Positions 21,363 through 33,866 of a stretch of 64,000 nucleotides of DNA are shown piece after piece. Numbering within the stretch: position 1 is the first letter of the stretch; the number at the start of each line of letters is the position of its first letter. The position numbers and the translations under genes were made by a program. Location: contig CM075204.1 in the NCBI GenBank assembly GCA_037577475.1, positions 3,841,355 through 3,905,354 on the forward strand, read 5' to 3'. The DNA comes from Chaunax sp. Z400. Lineage: Eukaryota > Chordata > Actinopteri > Lophiiformes > Chaunacidae. Below the pieces are notes generated by a model. The model saw nothing but the letters and a program-made list of their open reading frames with translations. It made no database searches and was not told the origin of the DNA.

Positions 21363-23415
21363 TACAGATGTATGGACACTTGTTTTCTATGTCAATAATT
21401 CCCTTTTCATGTGGATGTATTTTAACAGGATTGTCGTTTTTTAATGTTTCTAATTATTTCCAGATTTGTCCAGTTTTAATGAAAACTGTCATCTGCTCTC
21501 TGAATGCTTTCTACTTTGGAAATCAAGTCATTTGATTCGTTTTTATGTAGCAGTTGGATTTTTTTTCAAACATTCGTGTTTACATTGCTAGCGACCACAG
21601 TGGTCCTTAAACACACCAGACCTTGCACATCTTCATTCTTCACAAGCTACAAATCACTAAGGATGATTCCAGCTCAACTGCCCTCCATACAGGAAACAGA
21701 GAGGAGGATAAATATTATCGTCAATTCATTTATTCTCCAAGGACGGCCAAAGAACTAGATGAGCTTTGCTGCAGCAACTTGGATGTTGGCTGCAGTTGGG
21801 GATGCAATACACACTTATCTTCATGCACATAGCTAGTAACATGGTTTTTGTGCCTGAGGGGGGAAGTCAGAGAACGAATAAGAGAGGGAGAGAAAAGTGA
21901 GAGTCAGTAACAGAGAGAGGGAATGAGAGATGATGAGAGATGATGAAAGATGCCAAGGATGCAAAGATGATGGATGCTAACTTGGAGGCATGGAGAGTTA
22001 AGGAGACAGAGAAACAACAAGAGTGAGGAGGAGAGAGTCAAGGAGAAAAAGCTTTGATGCCATCTTTGTTACCACACCTCACAATCTCTGTGACAGAAGA
22101 AAGTGAGACGCCCCTCAGAGTAAACGTCTTCACTCACAGCGGCAGAGAGAAACTACAGATGCATTCACAGAATAAATAAACAGCTCTGGTTGGCAGCCAA
22201 AGACCAGCAGTGAAATTCTGTTCACCATCCACCAACAGGAGCCACCGCCTCAATTAATTAAGAGCAGTCTGCTAAAAGCAGATCCGATCTGTCTGTTCAG
22301 TCCGAGTTCATTCACACAGTAATTGTCTCTGCATGTATGCTTTGTTTGGCCAGACTGTGTTGTATTTACACACACACTCACATTTATAACTGATGCCCTC
22401 ATACAAATGAGCTTCACTCCATTGTTTGATGGGTTTGGTGCTTTGCTTCAGGGACATAATAATGGCTGCAGTAGGAGGGGATAATGTAAGTCAATTGGTC
22501 ACAAGCACCCAAACATGCCACTAAAATGTAGGCTAGTAAGAAACAGGAGGAGAAGAGGAAGGTAAGAAGGTAACGAGAGAGACAAGGAAAAATGATCTGA
22601 GTTTGGGTTTGATTAAGAGAAGCGGTAGAATTAAACATACAACAACCTGTGTTGACCAAAGCTCAAGGGTCACCTAACAAACCGGGCCGACGAAGACGAA
22701 GAAACGAAGAAACCCATAAGATATTGTTGAAAGTATCATCACGTGTAGAAATCTCCAAAAACCTTCTAAGAAGAAATCTGTCCCAGTTTTTTTCAGACAT
22801 GCACGTTGTTCAGACATCTAGAACCGTCATTTAGAAGAGTGTAGTTTGGACTGATGATTAATAATACATTATTAATACTCCAGTCCACACTACATCATTT
22901 TCAGTCAAATATTTTTGTCTTTTGAAAAGGCCACCATTATTGCTATACCTGGTTGTGTCATGTAGGCAACAGCTAGCTTGCAGAGACAGATAGATGAAAA
23001 CAGTGACCATTGTTAAACATTTCCAAGTTAAACCTTTCAGTGCATCCTATCACCGTTTAATGTGTATTTTCTGAAACCCTCTCAGATCAAGACAATCAGG
23101 AATCTGAGCATTAGCTAATGCAGACAAAGTGCATAAATGTCTCAACAACTACTTCTTTTCATTAAATTTAAACGTAGAAAAAGTTAGATTTTGGAGGAAA
23201 ATAACATTTTGTTAATATTATGGAGATACTATTGGCAGGCAGTGGACTAATTTATAGTGAATAATCCCAGTCTGGATGAGACAAACACCTCAATAATTCA
23301 GCCTGCAGGTGTGTATGTAGTTTGAAGAAATCTTCTTATTAAAACAGTTGGCTACCATTACTGTTAATCACTGCAAAGCTAATCATTCAGGGTTTTAATG
23401 CTTTAATGATGTACT
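21363..23415. other. Unannotated, partly purine-rich block
   Basis: No genes are seen. Purine-rich stretches (gagagagg type) occur at 21,860-22,060 and 22,540-22,620. The scattered short open frames are not conserved-looking. Confidence 0.4.
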
Positions 23416-24430
23416 TCAATCCATGATCAAGGAGACAGGAACCTTTTTCTGTTTGCAGAGTTCTGGTAGATGGCCAGCATATGGATCCAGAGGGATAATA
23501 TGGTACAAAAGGAGGCATCTGACTTGCAAAGAGGGAGAGAGACTGAAGCAAGATAGAAAACCCAGAGAGAGACCAAGAGAGCCAGACAGACCAAAAGAAA
23601 AACAAATCCACTTCTAAAGGTTTGGAGACAAAAAGGGTCGTTTACAGAGACTGACAGAGACAGAGGGAGATGGAGACCATGAGGAAGAAACAGGCAGAGA
23701 GGGAAAAACAGGACAGACAGATGCATAGAGAAAAAGACGAAAGGATGGACAGAAAGAAAAGAAAGGAAGAAGACACATTCAGACAGGAAACAGAATCAGG
23801 TAGACGTAAATCACCAAATACATCTTCATATCCTGCTGGTATAAAGATGCAAAACCCCAACTGGTCTGTACTGGGCAGCTCCCAGTGGACAGCAATAGAA
23901 GAATGTGATTATACTGGACAGCTCCCAGTGGGAATGTGTGATGCAATGTGCAACTATGGCATCTCTTTAAAAACAGCAGTGCTCAGTGGACTTTTCTAAA
24001 GCTCAATGATTTAAGCAAACAAGAAAGAGAAAAAGTGAACTCACATAGAAAAAGACACAAACTGAAAGACGGATATGACCACAAAGAGGATGTTAAAGCC
24101 GGGAGCCAGAGGGAGTCCGATGCAGCTGGAGAGGTGACAGCTGACTGTTTCCAGCTTGCGTCCAGACAAACCAGACCGTCTCCAGTTTGGAATACCTCCA
24201 GGAGGAAGCCGAGGCGATAATGAGACAGTCCTCATTTCCTCCGTCCAGACTGACCAGCCAGAGGATGATGGGAGGTGAAGGACAGGAAGGAAGGCTGCAG
24301 GGTCAGAATTGTCCAGCCAACATTCAGACAAGCACGAAGAAAGCGTCTGAGCAACCAGCTGTGATGGAAAACACCTGCAGCGAGGAAAACGAGGAGCAGC
24401 AACATATTGTATTATCTAGAGCAAAATGAC
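23416..24430. other. Purine-rich region with overlapping open frames
   Basis: The plus strand is strongly purine-rich from about 23,530 to 23,790 (agacagaga, agaaaag). This gives K/E/R-rich frames on plus and S/F/L-rich frames on minus. Successive plus frames (23,423-23,617; 23,670-23,999; 23,948-24,220; 24,187-24,429) are not in register and show no domain. I treat them as composition artefacts, although a degraded gene cannot be excluded. Confidence 0.4.
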
Positions 24431-25854
24431 TGCTCAGGCTTTCCTCGACAGCAAGAGAAGATGGTTCAAGCCTGTGGCTGTTTCATTGCTTTTCTCCTTA
24501 TAAATAATACTCCTTATACATAATACAGCCAGCTCAGGGTAATTAACAGCCACCAACGTAAGGTGTTGATTAACTCTGCAGCTCAGAAAGGTGTTCAAAG
24601 CTGGTGTGGATCACTGATGTGAACACAAAAGGAAAAATGTTAAACTATTAGAGTCTTATCTTTGCTAAAGATTACAGCTCAGAACAATGTAAAGAGCATG
24701 CAGGACAGTCAATCCTTGTCACAGGATAGACAAAAGATATCAGCTATAAAGGAGGTAGTAACAGCACCGAAACAGGCGTCTGTCTGAATGAAGAGCCCCG
24801 GTGTTGCAGAACATGTGTGACATTGTAGTAAAGCACAGAAAATGATGCTAAACTGGGGAAATATATCAGCTTTAATGCTCGCTGTTGCCTCTAAACGTTA
24901 CAGAATGCCGACATAACTGAATGCACACACCGAGGTGGGGTTGTTACACCTTGAATGCACCGAAGGGGTCACAGAGAAAGGAATCTGTTTCGCTGTTGCC
25001 CAATGCCTGTCTGAAAGTTTCTTGAGAGGGGACGGCATCCTCCTTGTTAACAAAATGTCCAAAATGCATCCCCTTGTTAACTTGCCATTCCCCTCCATTC
25101 AGTCACTAATAGGAGGACTGCAGTCCAGGTCTGGACCCAGACAGCGTCCTATTTCCACCAATACATTTCTATTTTAACTGGAAAAGCATTTATGGAACAA
25201 GTGGCCCAGAAAACTCACAGACCAAATCATCTCATGTGAGGCTACTGAGTGCATCGAGTCAGTGATGAGATGACAGGGCCAACGCAACAGAGACCAACAG
25301 CTGAAATAAGTGAATAAGAGAAGAGGGGTTTTACTTGTCTGGACCAAAGAGGAGGAAAGTAGACAACAACAACAACAACAACAACACATAGAGTTTTGGA
25401 CAGACTCTTATCAGTTCAGTTCCCTAAAAACCAGTGTGTCAAAAACCATGTTGATTAGTAGCGTCTCTATTAGACAAAGCACAGAACATTAAACACACAA
25501 CCTTGAAGTGAGCACACAGACAATACAATATTTAATATGTTGCATGATCATAAAACAAGGCATCATGATGTCTCTGAATTCCTCCCTTCTGTCAGGTTCG
25601 TCTTGAATCTTATAATATTCTCTAGCATGGGGGCGTGTCCCCCCTCCTACTCAAAATGAACAAATCCCCTACTCGTAGAAAACCTCTGATCTGTTATATG
25701 AATCCTTTGGTTTACCGGCATTGAATTTGATCACCTTCTCCTTAATGTTTAATTAATTTTTCTAGCTCTCAGCTCAGTTTCAATGATACAAAACACAGTG
25801 AAATTAGCCACTTTCAGCTCATTGGCTCTGTTGTAAATGTTATGGTTTGAGTTT
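24431..25854. other. Unannotated sequence with a short (CAA)n
   Basis: The only tract is caacaacaacaacaacaaca at 25,364-25,386, read as poly-Q or poly-C in chance frames. No gene or element is bounded here. Confidence 0.4.
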
Positions 25855-26060
25855 TGAAGGTTCTGTGTTTTCTGTTTTATTTTGTTGTCTCTTTTGCTTT
25901 ACACTTCCTTTCTCTGTCTGTTTTCCCTCTGAGATTGTTTATTGTCCTCACCTGTGTGCAGCCCTCACCTGTTCCCCATCTCCCCTCGTTACCCCCTGTA
26001 TTTAGTCTGTGTGTTTTCTGTCTTTGATTGTCAGATCATCTGTGTTCCATGACATGTTCC
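25855..26060 (+). repeat. Pyrimidine-rich interspersed repeat (copy 1)
   Basis: The order tctgttttattttgttgtct, then tcctttctctgtctg, then a gattgt segment, tcacctgtgtgcag, ctgttccccatctcc and tgtatttagtctgtgtg follows a repeat very common in fish genomes. A second copy lies in the same orientation at 61,655-61,925. I cannot assign the class. It has no terminal repeats that I can see. Confidence 0.5.
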
Positions 26061-26662
26061 ATAACAAATGTCTATTGCCATAACGAAAAGTTTGATGTGA
26101 CGAATTTTGGAAATTAAATTTAAAAATATACCAAAAAATAAACATGAGCATGCAGTGAAAAAGCAGAAGCTGGTGAATGAGCCCAGAGACTAAAATTAAG
26201 ATGCATTTGTCTGATCAGACGTTGCTGTGCTGCAGAGAAGGATGATGGGGGGGGGGGGGATTAAGGTGGGGGCTTGGTTGGAGCGCTGCTTCTGCAGGCA
26301 GGGTTCATGCTTGACTGGAGCAGTTGGATGACTTCACTGTCTCCTCACGTTTTGTAGAGGTGCATGCACACTGAAAAGCACCCTACAAACACACAGGCAT
26401 GCATCTACTGTACCTCATAGCCTACTTTCTATTTGTGGACTCAAGATGACATCATTCTAAGCTTTGTCTCCAAAACTTTGCTCCCTCATCCTTTTTTCAA
26501 CACTTATTCATAACATGAATCTTTTTTAACTCAGAAAAAAAACATTCATCATAGTTTGGTTTGAAAGCTTATTTTCTGTTTATATTAAAACAGCAGTGAC
26601 ATGTCCTTATGCACATTGAAGGAGTTCATGTCTCCACCATGTCACATCAACCACAGCTGCAG
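26061..26662. other. Unannotated sequence with a G13 run
   Basis: A run of 13 G lies at 26,247-26,259. Otherwise there is no gene or element before the large minisatellite. Confidence 0.5.
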
Positions 26663-28392
26663 ATAACCAGTCCTTTGTTAAACTAACCCATCCTTTTAAA
26701 TAACCACTCCTTTGTTAAACTAACCCATCCTTTTAAATAACCAGTCCTTTGTTAAACTAACCCATCCTTTTAAATAACCACTCCTTTGTTAAACTAACCC
26801 ATCCTTTTAAATAACCAGTCCTTTGTTAAACTAACCCATCCTTTTTAAATAACCACTCCTTTGTTAAACTAACCCATCTTTTTAAATAACCAATCCTTTG
26901 TTAAACTAACCCATCCTTTTAAATAACCACTCCTTTGTTAAACTAACCCATCCCTTTTTAAATAACCACTCCTTTGTTAAACTAACCCATCCCTTTTAAA
27001 TAACCACTCCTTTGTTAAACTAACCCATCCCTTTTAAATAACCACTCCTTTGTTAAACTAACCCATCCTTTTTAAATAACCACTCCTTTGTTAAACTAAC
27101 CCATCCTTTTTAAATAACCACTCCTTTGTTAAACTAACCCATCCCTTTTAAATAACCACTCCTTTGTTAAACTAACCCATCTTTTTAAATAACCACTCCT
27201 TTGTTAAACTAACCCATCCTTTTAAATAACCACTCCTTTGTTAAACTAACCCATCCCTTTTAAATAACCACTCCTTTGTTAAACTAACCCATCCCTTTTT
27301 AAATAACCACTCCTTTGTTAAACTAACCCATCCCTTTTTAAATAACCACTCCTTTGTTAAACTAACCCATCCCTTTTAAATAACCACTCCTTTGTTAAAC
27401 TAACCCACCCCTTTTAAATAACCACTCCTTTGTTAAACTAACCCATCCCTTTTTAAATAACCACTCCTTTGTTAAACTAACCCATCCCTTTTTAAATAGC
27501 CACTCCTTTGTTAAACTAACCCATCCCTTTTAAATAACCACTCCTTTGTTAAACTAACCCACCCCTTTTAAATAACCACTCCTTTGTTAAACTAACCCAT
27601 CCCTTTTTAAATAACCACTCCTTTGTTAAACTAACCCATCCCTTTTTAAATAACCACTCCTTTGTTAAACTAACCCACCCCTTTAAATAACCACTCCTTT
27701 GTTAAACTAACCAATCCCTTTAAATAACCACTCCTTTGTTAAACTAACCCACCCCTTTAAATAACCACTCCTTTGTTAAACTAACCCATCCCTTTTAAAT
27801 AACCACTCCTTTGTTAAACTAACCCATCCTTTTAAATAACCACTCCTTTGTTAAACTAACCCATCCCTTTTTAAATAACCACTCCTTTGTTAAACTAACC
27901 CATCCTTTTAAATAACCACTCCTTTGTTAAACTAACCCATCCTTTTTAAATAACCACTCCTTTGTTAAACTAACCCACCCCTTTAAATAACCACTCCTTT
28001 GTTAAACTAACCCATCCTTTTTAAATAACCACTCCTTTGTTAAACTAACCCACCCCTTTAAATAACCACTCCTTTGTTAAACTAACCCATCCCTTTAAAT
28101 AACCACTCCTTTGTTAAACTAACCCACCCCTTTAAATAACCACTCCTTTGTTAAACTAACCCACCCCTTTTAAATAACCACTCCTTTGTTAAACTAACCC
28201 ACCCCTTTAAATAACCACTCCTTTGTTAAACTAACCCACCCCTTTAAATAACCACTCCTTTGTTAAACTAACCCACCCCTTTAAATAGCCACTCCTTTGT
28301 TAAACTAACCCATCCTTTTAAATAACCACTCCTTTGTTAAACTAACCCATCCTTTTAAATAACCACTCCTTTGTTAAACTAACCCATCCCTT
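26663..28392. repeat. Large minisatellite, 46 units of about 37-38 bp
   Basis: The unit consists of aataaccactcctttg, then ttaaactaacccatc, then a c/t run of variable length ending taa. I count 46 copies of cctttgttaaactaac. Unit length varies mainly in the t run (3 to 5) and in catcc against catccc against cacccc. Variants are graded: catcc dominates at the left, catccc in the middle and cacccc at the right, with catcc again in the last units. The first five units alternate accag and accac, so a dimer of about 75 bp exists there. On the minus strand each unit carries gggttag, a telomere-like 7-mer. Every unit has stops in all frames, so the array is non-coding. Confidence 0.98.
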
Positions 28393-29560
28393 GGCTGATT
28401 TTGGGTGATTTTGTAAAGTAAAAATGTTCTTCCTTCCAGTCCTAAAGGTATGACTCTCTCATTATGACCATTTTTGGCCAGTTAATTATGATACACTGAG
28501 GTAGCTTGATGAATCTGGGCCCTAATCTCTTCAGAAAACATTTGTTTTTCCTTTCACGTCCTTCTCCCACAGAGATCAGAGGTCAGCGTTCGTACCTCAG
28601 GAGCTTGGCTCATCTCCCAGCTCACACCACACCACAACTTTTCCATGTACTGTATTTTCCACATTCATCACAGGTTTTGTCTTCCACGCAGTGTTTGGTC
28701 TGTGCTGCTATTGCAGATTTGTTGTACGCTTTTTCTCCCAGCCACAGGATACTAATTGGAAATTCTTGCAAGCAATGCCACAAACAGAGACGTCAGAGTT
28801 CTAAGAAGTTTAATATAAATTTAAAGTACTCTGCAGCATGTGTCAGACACACATTTAGAGAGGTATAAAGAGGTCACTGCCTGACTTCTTACATGTACGA
28901 CTAAATGAATTGTTGTGTTGTAAAGCATTTCTGTTATTTTGTCCACCTCCAGTTGTATAAACTTATTCTTTGTGAATCATCATTTTGTGCACTTGCTGTT
29001 CCTAAAATACTTAGGTCTTCATGAGGATTGAGACAATAGAGGACTGAGCCGAGAGAGCTGCTGGTTATTAACTCACAATCCAGATAAGCAGAGATCACTG
29101 CTGCTGCTGCCAGCAGCACTGAGAGGCAACAACACCAACACCTTGCACACGAGATAAGGGAATTAGAGGGACAAAGGCGACAGTTTTTGTGCAGTCTGCC
29201 GACACAAGCACAGTAGAGTACTTTTTCCCCTCTGCACCACCAGCAGGCCTAACACACAGAGGGACAATGAGGCATGAACTGCAGGGAGCGATGCAGAGGC
29301 AAGGAAAGCAACATGGAGGCCTGCATGCGCTTCATCCTCCTCCGTAAACCTTTCAGCCTGCAGCCACTCATGAAGCCACAGCCCTGTCTTCACAGAATGC
29401 CTGCATCAGCAGGACTGGATCTCATGTCTCTGTGTTGGAGTGAACACCAGAGGATGGGTTCACTCAATGGAACATAATGATAAGAGGTGTGCACATGCAC
29501 ACCTCCAAAGGTATGCTAAGGTATTTCAAATGAAATATGAACATTTGTAGAAATTTGATT
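28393..29560. other. Unannotated non-coding block
   Basis: A 120-codon plus frame (28,506-28,868) follows the minisatellite. It has no domain and no initiation or splice context that I can support. The rest holds chance frames only. Confidence 0.4.
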
Positions 29561-29665
29561 TTAAATTCTTCACTACTTCCTGACTCTGGAGTTCACCATC
29601 AGTCATTTGCTGCTGAATTGTCCCAGTTTCCCCCTATGGGATCAATAAAATTCATCTTCATCTCC
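29561..29665 (+). mobile_element. Non-LTR retrotransposon 3' tail fragment
   Basis: Here gctgaattg is followed by gtttccccctatgggatca and then ataaaattcat. The motif (ttt)ccccct-gtggga-n-aataaa is the 3' end found, inverted, at 31,980, 34,830, 38,165 and 52,660 in this window. This copy is on the plus strand and is only a short 5'-truncated tail. Confidence 0.5.
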
Positions 29666-30915
29666 TTGTGTGAAATTTCTCATGTCACAAGTATTGCTCT
29701 AAAGAGCCAAATAGCTGGAGGCGCCTCTGCAGACGTTATCACATCCCAGTCACTTCCACAGCGTCAGTGTGCCCGCTGCCCCCCCCCAATAAAAAAAAGA
29801 GATTCTGCATTATTTGACTTCTGCACCTGCCTGGAGGGGACGCCCGTATGATGTGTTGAGGGGGGTCGGCCAACGCTTCCCAGAGCAGACAAAGCAATAA
29901 ACTGAAGAGGCGTCGACGGTGGAGGTGGCAGCAGCATGGAGGACAAGTGATAAAAAAACAGAGTCCATTAAGAATATCAGTGTGGGAGCTTCAGAGGAGT
30001 TAAGGCCCTGTGTCAGTGGAAAGACATCTGGACACTGCAACCTTTCCTCACATGTCTGTCTGCGGTCTGTTTTGGTTCTGGGTCACATCCCCCTGTCTGG
30101 ATCCCACTAGCTTCACACTCACCCCGGAGGCTCGATGTCCAATTAGATCACACAATGCAGCAGTAAGCAAGCTGTCACTGAAGAACTGAAGCTGGAGGAA
30201 AAAACAAAGGTCTCATTCCTCCAAGAATAACATGAGGCAGTTTGTAATCCAGACCTGTCACTGATAAACAATTATAGCAAATGTATCTTGTGTTTAATAC
30301 AAAAAATAAACCAGATCAGACTGAAGGCCAGTATAGTGCCGTCTAATACCTCATGCCATAAAGCATGTCCCATCAAATCAAATCAGGAACTTCCAGGGCT
30401 GATTTATTCGAGTAAAACTTAACTGATGCAGACACATATAGAACATTTACCTTATTAGGAGACTTTGTTTTAAGTAACATACATTTAAAAACACACACTT
30501 ATATCCCAGTAGTTACTATCCACTTTATTAACACTGCTGGTGCTCATTTAGCCGGTCATCCAGAAACAATAGCCTCGGGCCGTCTGCTAAGTGCTCCCCA
30601 TGCAGCAGATACTCTCCCTGAGCATTTGTATTCAAAATGCACCACAAGTGTTCACGTCCCTCTCCAGTGTGCAACAGATTCATGCATGATGCATTCACCG
30701 GCATCGGCCCTTTGCTGCAAAGGTGCTCATTCTCTGTCAACAACAAAAAGACAATCACAAGCGTCCACAGAGAAACATCCCTGTACAGTTCTAAAAAACG
30801 TGAATAAAGCTTGTGATGCTGCAGCAGTCACAGATCCCAGTGCTGTTTACTGATTCCAGCACTGATGAGGAGAAGATGTCTCAATCTGTAAACTTGAAAA
30901 GGGACAATAGAGGGT

Positions 30916-30917
<2 letters not shown>
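29666..30917. other. Unannotated non-coding block
   Basis: No gene is seen. A C9 run lies near 29,779-29,788. Short frames at 30,528-30,853 on both strands are unremarkable. Confidence 0.4.

Positions 30918-31001
<84 letters not shown>
30918..31001. repeat. (CT)42 microsatellite
   Basis: A pure 84-bp (tc)n run. It is polypurine/polypyrimidine with mirror symmetry, so it could form triplex (H-DNA). It reads as poly-SL or poly-RE in chance frames. Confidence 0.99.
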
Positions 31002-31004
<3 letters not shown>

Positions 31005-31967
31005 AAAAATCCTGCCGTCACCATTATTGATCATTGTCAAAGGGAATCTCCTTAAAGAAAGATGCTGTTGGTAACAGAAGGGCTGCAGCTGGTCAGCGGT
31101 GCAGCTGTCAGACAGGAAGCCATCTCAGCCATTATAACACTATAGCATGATAGAATGTAGCAATTAACTTAAAGCATATGTTTTTATTCATTTTAATGTT
31201 CATTTTATTTAACATTTTATGCGTAGTTTTTTATGTTCAATCTCTTATGTTCAATGTTAAGGATGTTCATTTACAGGCTCACATTTATGTTGTAGGCATG
31301 TGGGAGACCAGCTGAACCATCAGATATAGCCGTCACTCTGGTTTAACAGGTAGAATAGAATAGTTCGAATTAGTTACAATAAATTCTTTTTTAAGGCAAA
31401 CATCTAATCATAAGAGTGGTAGGAATCAATTTGTTACTGTATTTAGAACCTTTTTAACTCACAGCATAACCATGTCATGTGATCTGTTACCTCAGAAGAT
31501 TTTAATAGACATTACTGGGGCCAACGAAGAAAACTGTAGATGAGCATTTAATATCCAGGAATTCACATTCTAGACACTGAACTCAGTAACAACGTGACCA
31601 CATTTTCCCACAGTGGCCATATTCAGCCATGTATTCTGTTTATACTCCACCCAGTCAAGCCTTAGATTTCCTTCCTTGCAGTGATGGTAGGACTAGTTGC
31701 TGCTGTAGAGAAAAGGAAATGAAAGAATTCAAGTAGGTGGTTGCTGTGTTAGAGGCCCCTCTATAAGGCATCAGTAGACTTAATGTGAGCAGCAACAGCC
31801 AGTGTAGAGTAATTAGTGATTAGTGACTACTGAGAATAATTTTGTTGGCCTGTTTGGTTTTGAGCTTTGTTCCACCTGCTTTCTTTTGGCCTTCCTTTAG
31901 TTTAGTTTATATTAGTGACACACATGCAAAGGCTGAGCAACGTGACTTCAAGTCAACATCACTGTTA
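31002..31967. other. Unannotated non-coding block
   Basis: AT-rich with short repeats of ttttat and atgttca near 31,170-31,260. I see no element or gene. Confidence 0.4.
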
Positions 31968-32345
31968 TCGAGGATCATGGATAACTTCATTTATCCCAGA
32001 GGGGAGAATTGTTGTGCAGCAAGCAGAACATGAAACAACATAAAACAGACAACAATAATACAAATTAACAACCAGACATCAACAATGCAGCAGATAAAAC
32101 AACAGTCAATTAAAACAGATATAGATAAAAACAATGAAAATAGTTACAATTAAATAAATAAATAAAAACAGTGGGCTATAAAAAAGAATAAATATATAAT
32201 ATGTGGGCTTCATTAAAATGATCAAATAATTACACTGCATTGTTTAAAAGGTCAATGGCAGCTGGTACAAAGAAGTTGTTAAGCCTGCTTGTCCTACTGT
32301 ACACTTAGAAATGGTCAATCTCTGTCCAGACGGCAACACCTTCAA
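31968..32345 (-). mobile_element. LINE remnant: reverse-transcriptase C-terminus plus 3' UTR
   Basis: Read on the minus strand from 32,345, one frame gives VLPSGQRLTISKC. After a one-base shift another gives RTSRLNNFFVPAAIDLLN (about 32,240-32,300). This pattern (basic residues, N-F-F-V-P-A-A-I-x-L-L-N) is the C-terminal end typical of fish LINE reverse transcriptases. An AT-rich 3' region follows, and the copy ends near 31,980 with ttctcccctctgggataaat. The frameshift and 5' truncation make it dead. Sequence up to about 32,700 may be older LINE material, but I cannot show it. Confidence 0.65.
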
Positions 32346-33479
32346 ATCCTGGATTATGGCTCAAATCAGCCTGAATCTAAACCACACATGATTCATTCAT
32401 GTCTACTTTGATTTAAATACATCCAATAATGACCAAAGGTGTTCGATATTTGTCAGTAAATCAACATGAGGATTTGTATCTTGCCAAAGAGTCTGAGGTT
32501 AAAAAGCTCATCATAGCGACAGACACAGCTGCTCCAGTAAAAAGCCTTCACTGTAACTTCAAACAGACGCCTCCCACATCTACAGTCTGCCTTTTAAATC
32601 ACTGACAGTGAAGCTGGACAAGGAGTGAAACGATTCCTTCCTGATGATCCCAGCCTAATGTTGACAGCATGTAAAACTGCAGAAGTCATTCTTTTCCAAC
32701 TTCCTCTCCAAAGAAGATATGGAACCTAAGAACTTTGTCATAAATCAGGGGTGGGAGGGGCTGCAACTAAAAGAAATAATGGTGAAAAGTGAAAACTAGC
32801 TTTTAGTACTCCAGGGGAAGAATGACTCTTCGCTTGGAAAATGAGACCATGAACAATTTAACTTGTTTGGATGGGTGGGCAAAACAACAACAAATGGAAA
32901 AAATGTAAAGATCAAGGTTGCATGTTGCAAATGTGGTCAGTCTCAAAACTGACCACATGTCAGATTGAGACATTCCAGATGATGAAGTCAGCCATTGTGG
33001 GATGTTGGCTGGAAAACAACCAATTAGAAGGCAAGGAGCCATCATTGCTGTGACCAACATGAATCACATGCAGCTGAGGGAGGAAGTGAGCAGCTTCCAT
33101 GGGCAGGTGATGACAGATTGTTGCCCTTACTGGTCAGGTGACTAAAGTAGCTGGGGCAGGTTGGGCACAGTGTGACCTCTTGACTCAACAATAAAAACCT
33201 CTGCAGCCCCAGAAGGAAGCAACTCCTCTGCAAAGCATTAAATGAGCTGCTCTTACTCACTTCTTAAACCTTCCTTTTACATCTTTTTTATAACTATTTA
33301 TTGAACCAAATACCAAACTACACAGCAGTCTGCTCAATGGTTGATGTGTCAATCCCAAATGTCAACCCAATGGTATAGAGGAAAAGTCAGGGGATCACCA
33401 TCCAGGGTTGGACCGGTGTAACAATCAAAATAACATCAAAATAATAAATAAAACAAGACCAAGTCTAACATGAGAGAAG
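32346..33479. other. Unannotated non-coding block
   Basis: No gene is seen. The stretch 33,080-33,280, ending with caacaataaaaacctctgc, looks like a polyadenylation-type or LTR-like end, but I find no partner repeat or target duplication and do not call it. Confidence 0.35.
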
Positions 33480-33866
33480 ATGTATCTACATTCGAAGTGT
33501 GTAGGGGAGACTTAAAACTTTTATAAAAGATGGCTCCTGCAACTGTTTCACAATAAAAGCCATCATAAGAAAAGAAGGGTTTGTGTCCACTGAAACGTGA
33601 GGCTTTTAATTTGAAATGCATGCAGGAAGAGGGAAACACATCCCAATAGTGTACAAAACTGTTTCCATCTGTAATTGAAAACAGCACAAAGACAACATAC
33701 CAAATGATTAATATGAGAATTTTTTTTTAAATCATATGCCCACTTTGAATTTGATGCCAGCAATACGTTTCAAAAAAGTTGAGAAATGTTGTCTTTGTGC
33801 TATTTTCAATTACATATGGGCTTTCAATGATTTGCAAAATCAAGCCCATATGTAATTGAAAATATC
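33480..33866. mobile_element. Rearranged Tc1/mariner-type tail, head-to-head fragments (copy 3)
   Basis: From 33,778 down to 33,655 the minus strand follows the 3' region of the transposons at 17.9 and 21.2 kb: caactttttt, then ggcatcaaattca, then atgttgtctttgtgct and tttcaattacag. At 33,785-33,840 the same segment appears on the plus strand (atgttgtctttgtgctattt, then gatttgcaaa). At 33,844-33,865 a third piece is inverted again. The last two form a hairpin with arms attttcaattacatatgggc and gcccatatgtaattgaaaat. Such joins suggest a fold-back rearrangement after insertion. Confidence 0.65.

Noticed and set aside
23423..24429. K/E/R-rich plus frames as a coiled-coil gene
   Set aside because: The purine-rich strand explains the composition. 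The frames are out of register and there is no plausible splice pattern.
26663..28392. CRISPR-like array
   Set aside because: Units are directly contiguous, with no unique spacers of constant size. Variation is only in homopolymer length and a few bases.
30918..31001. Promoter-associated GAGA-type element
   Set aside because: It is a pure microsatellite with no gene start or other promoter signal nearby.
33080..33280. LTR of an endogenous retroelement (caacaataaaaacctctgc end)
   Set aside because: No second LTR, primer-binding site, polypurine tract or target duplication was found.
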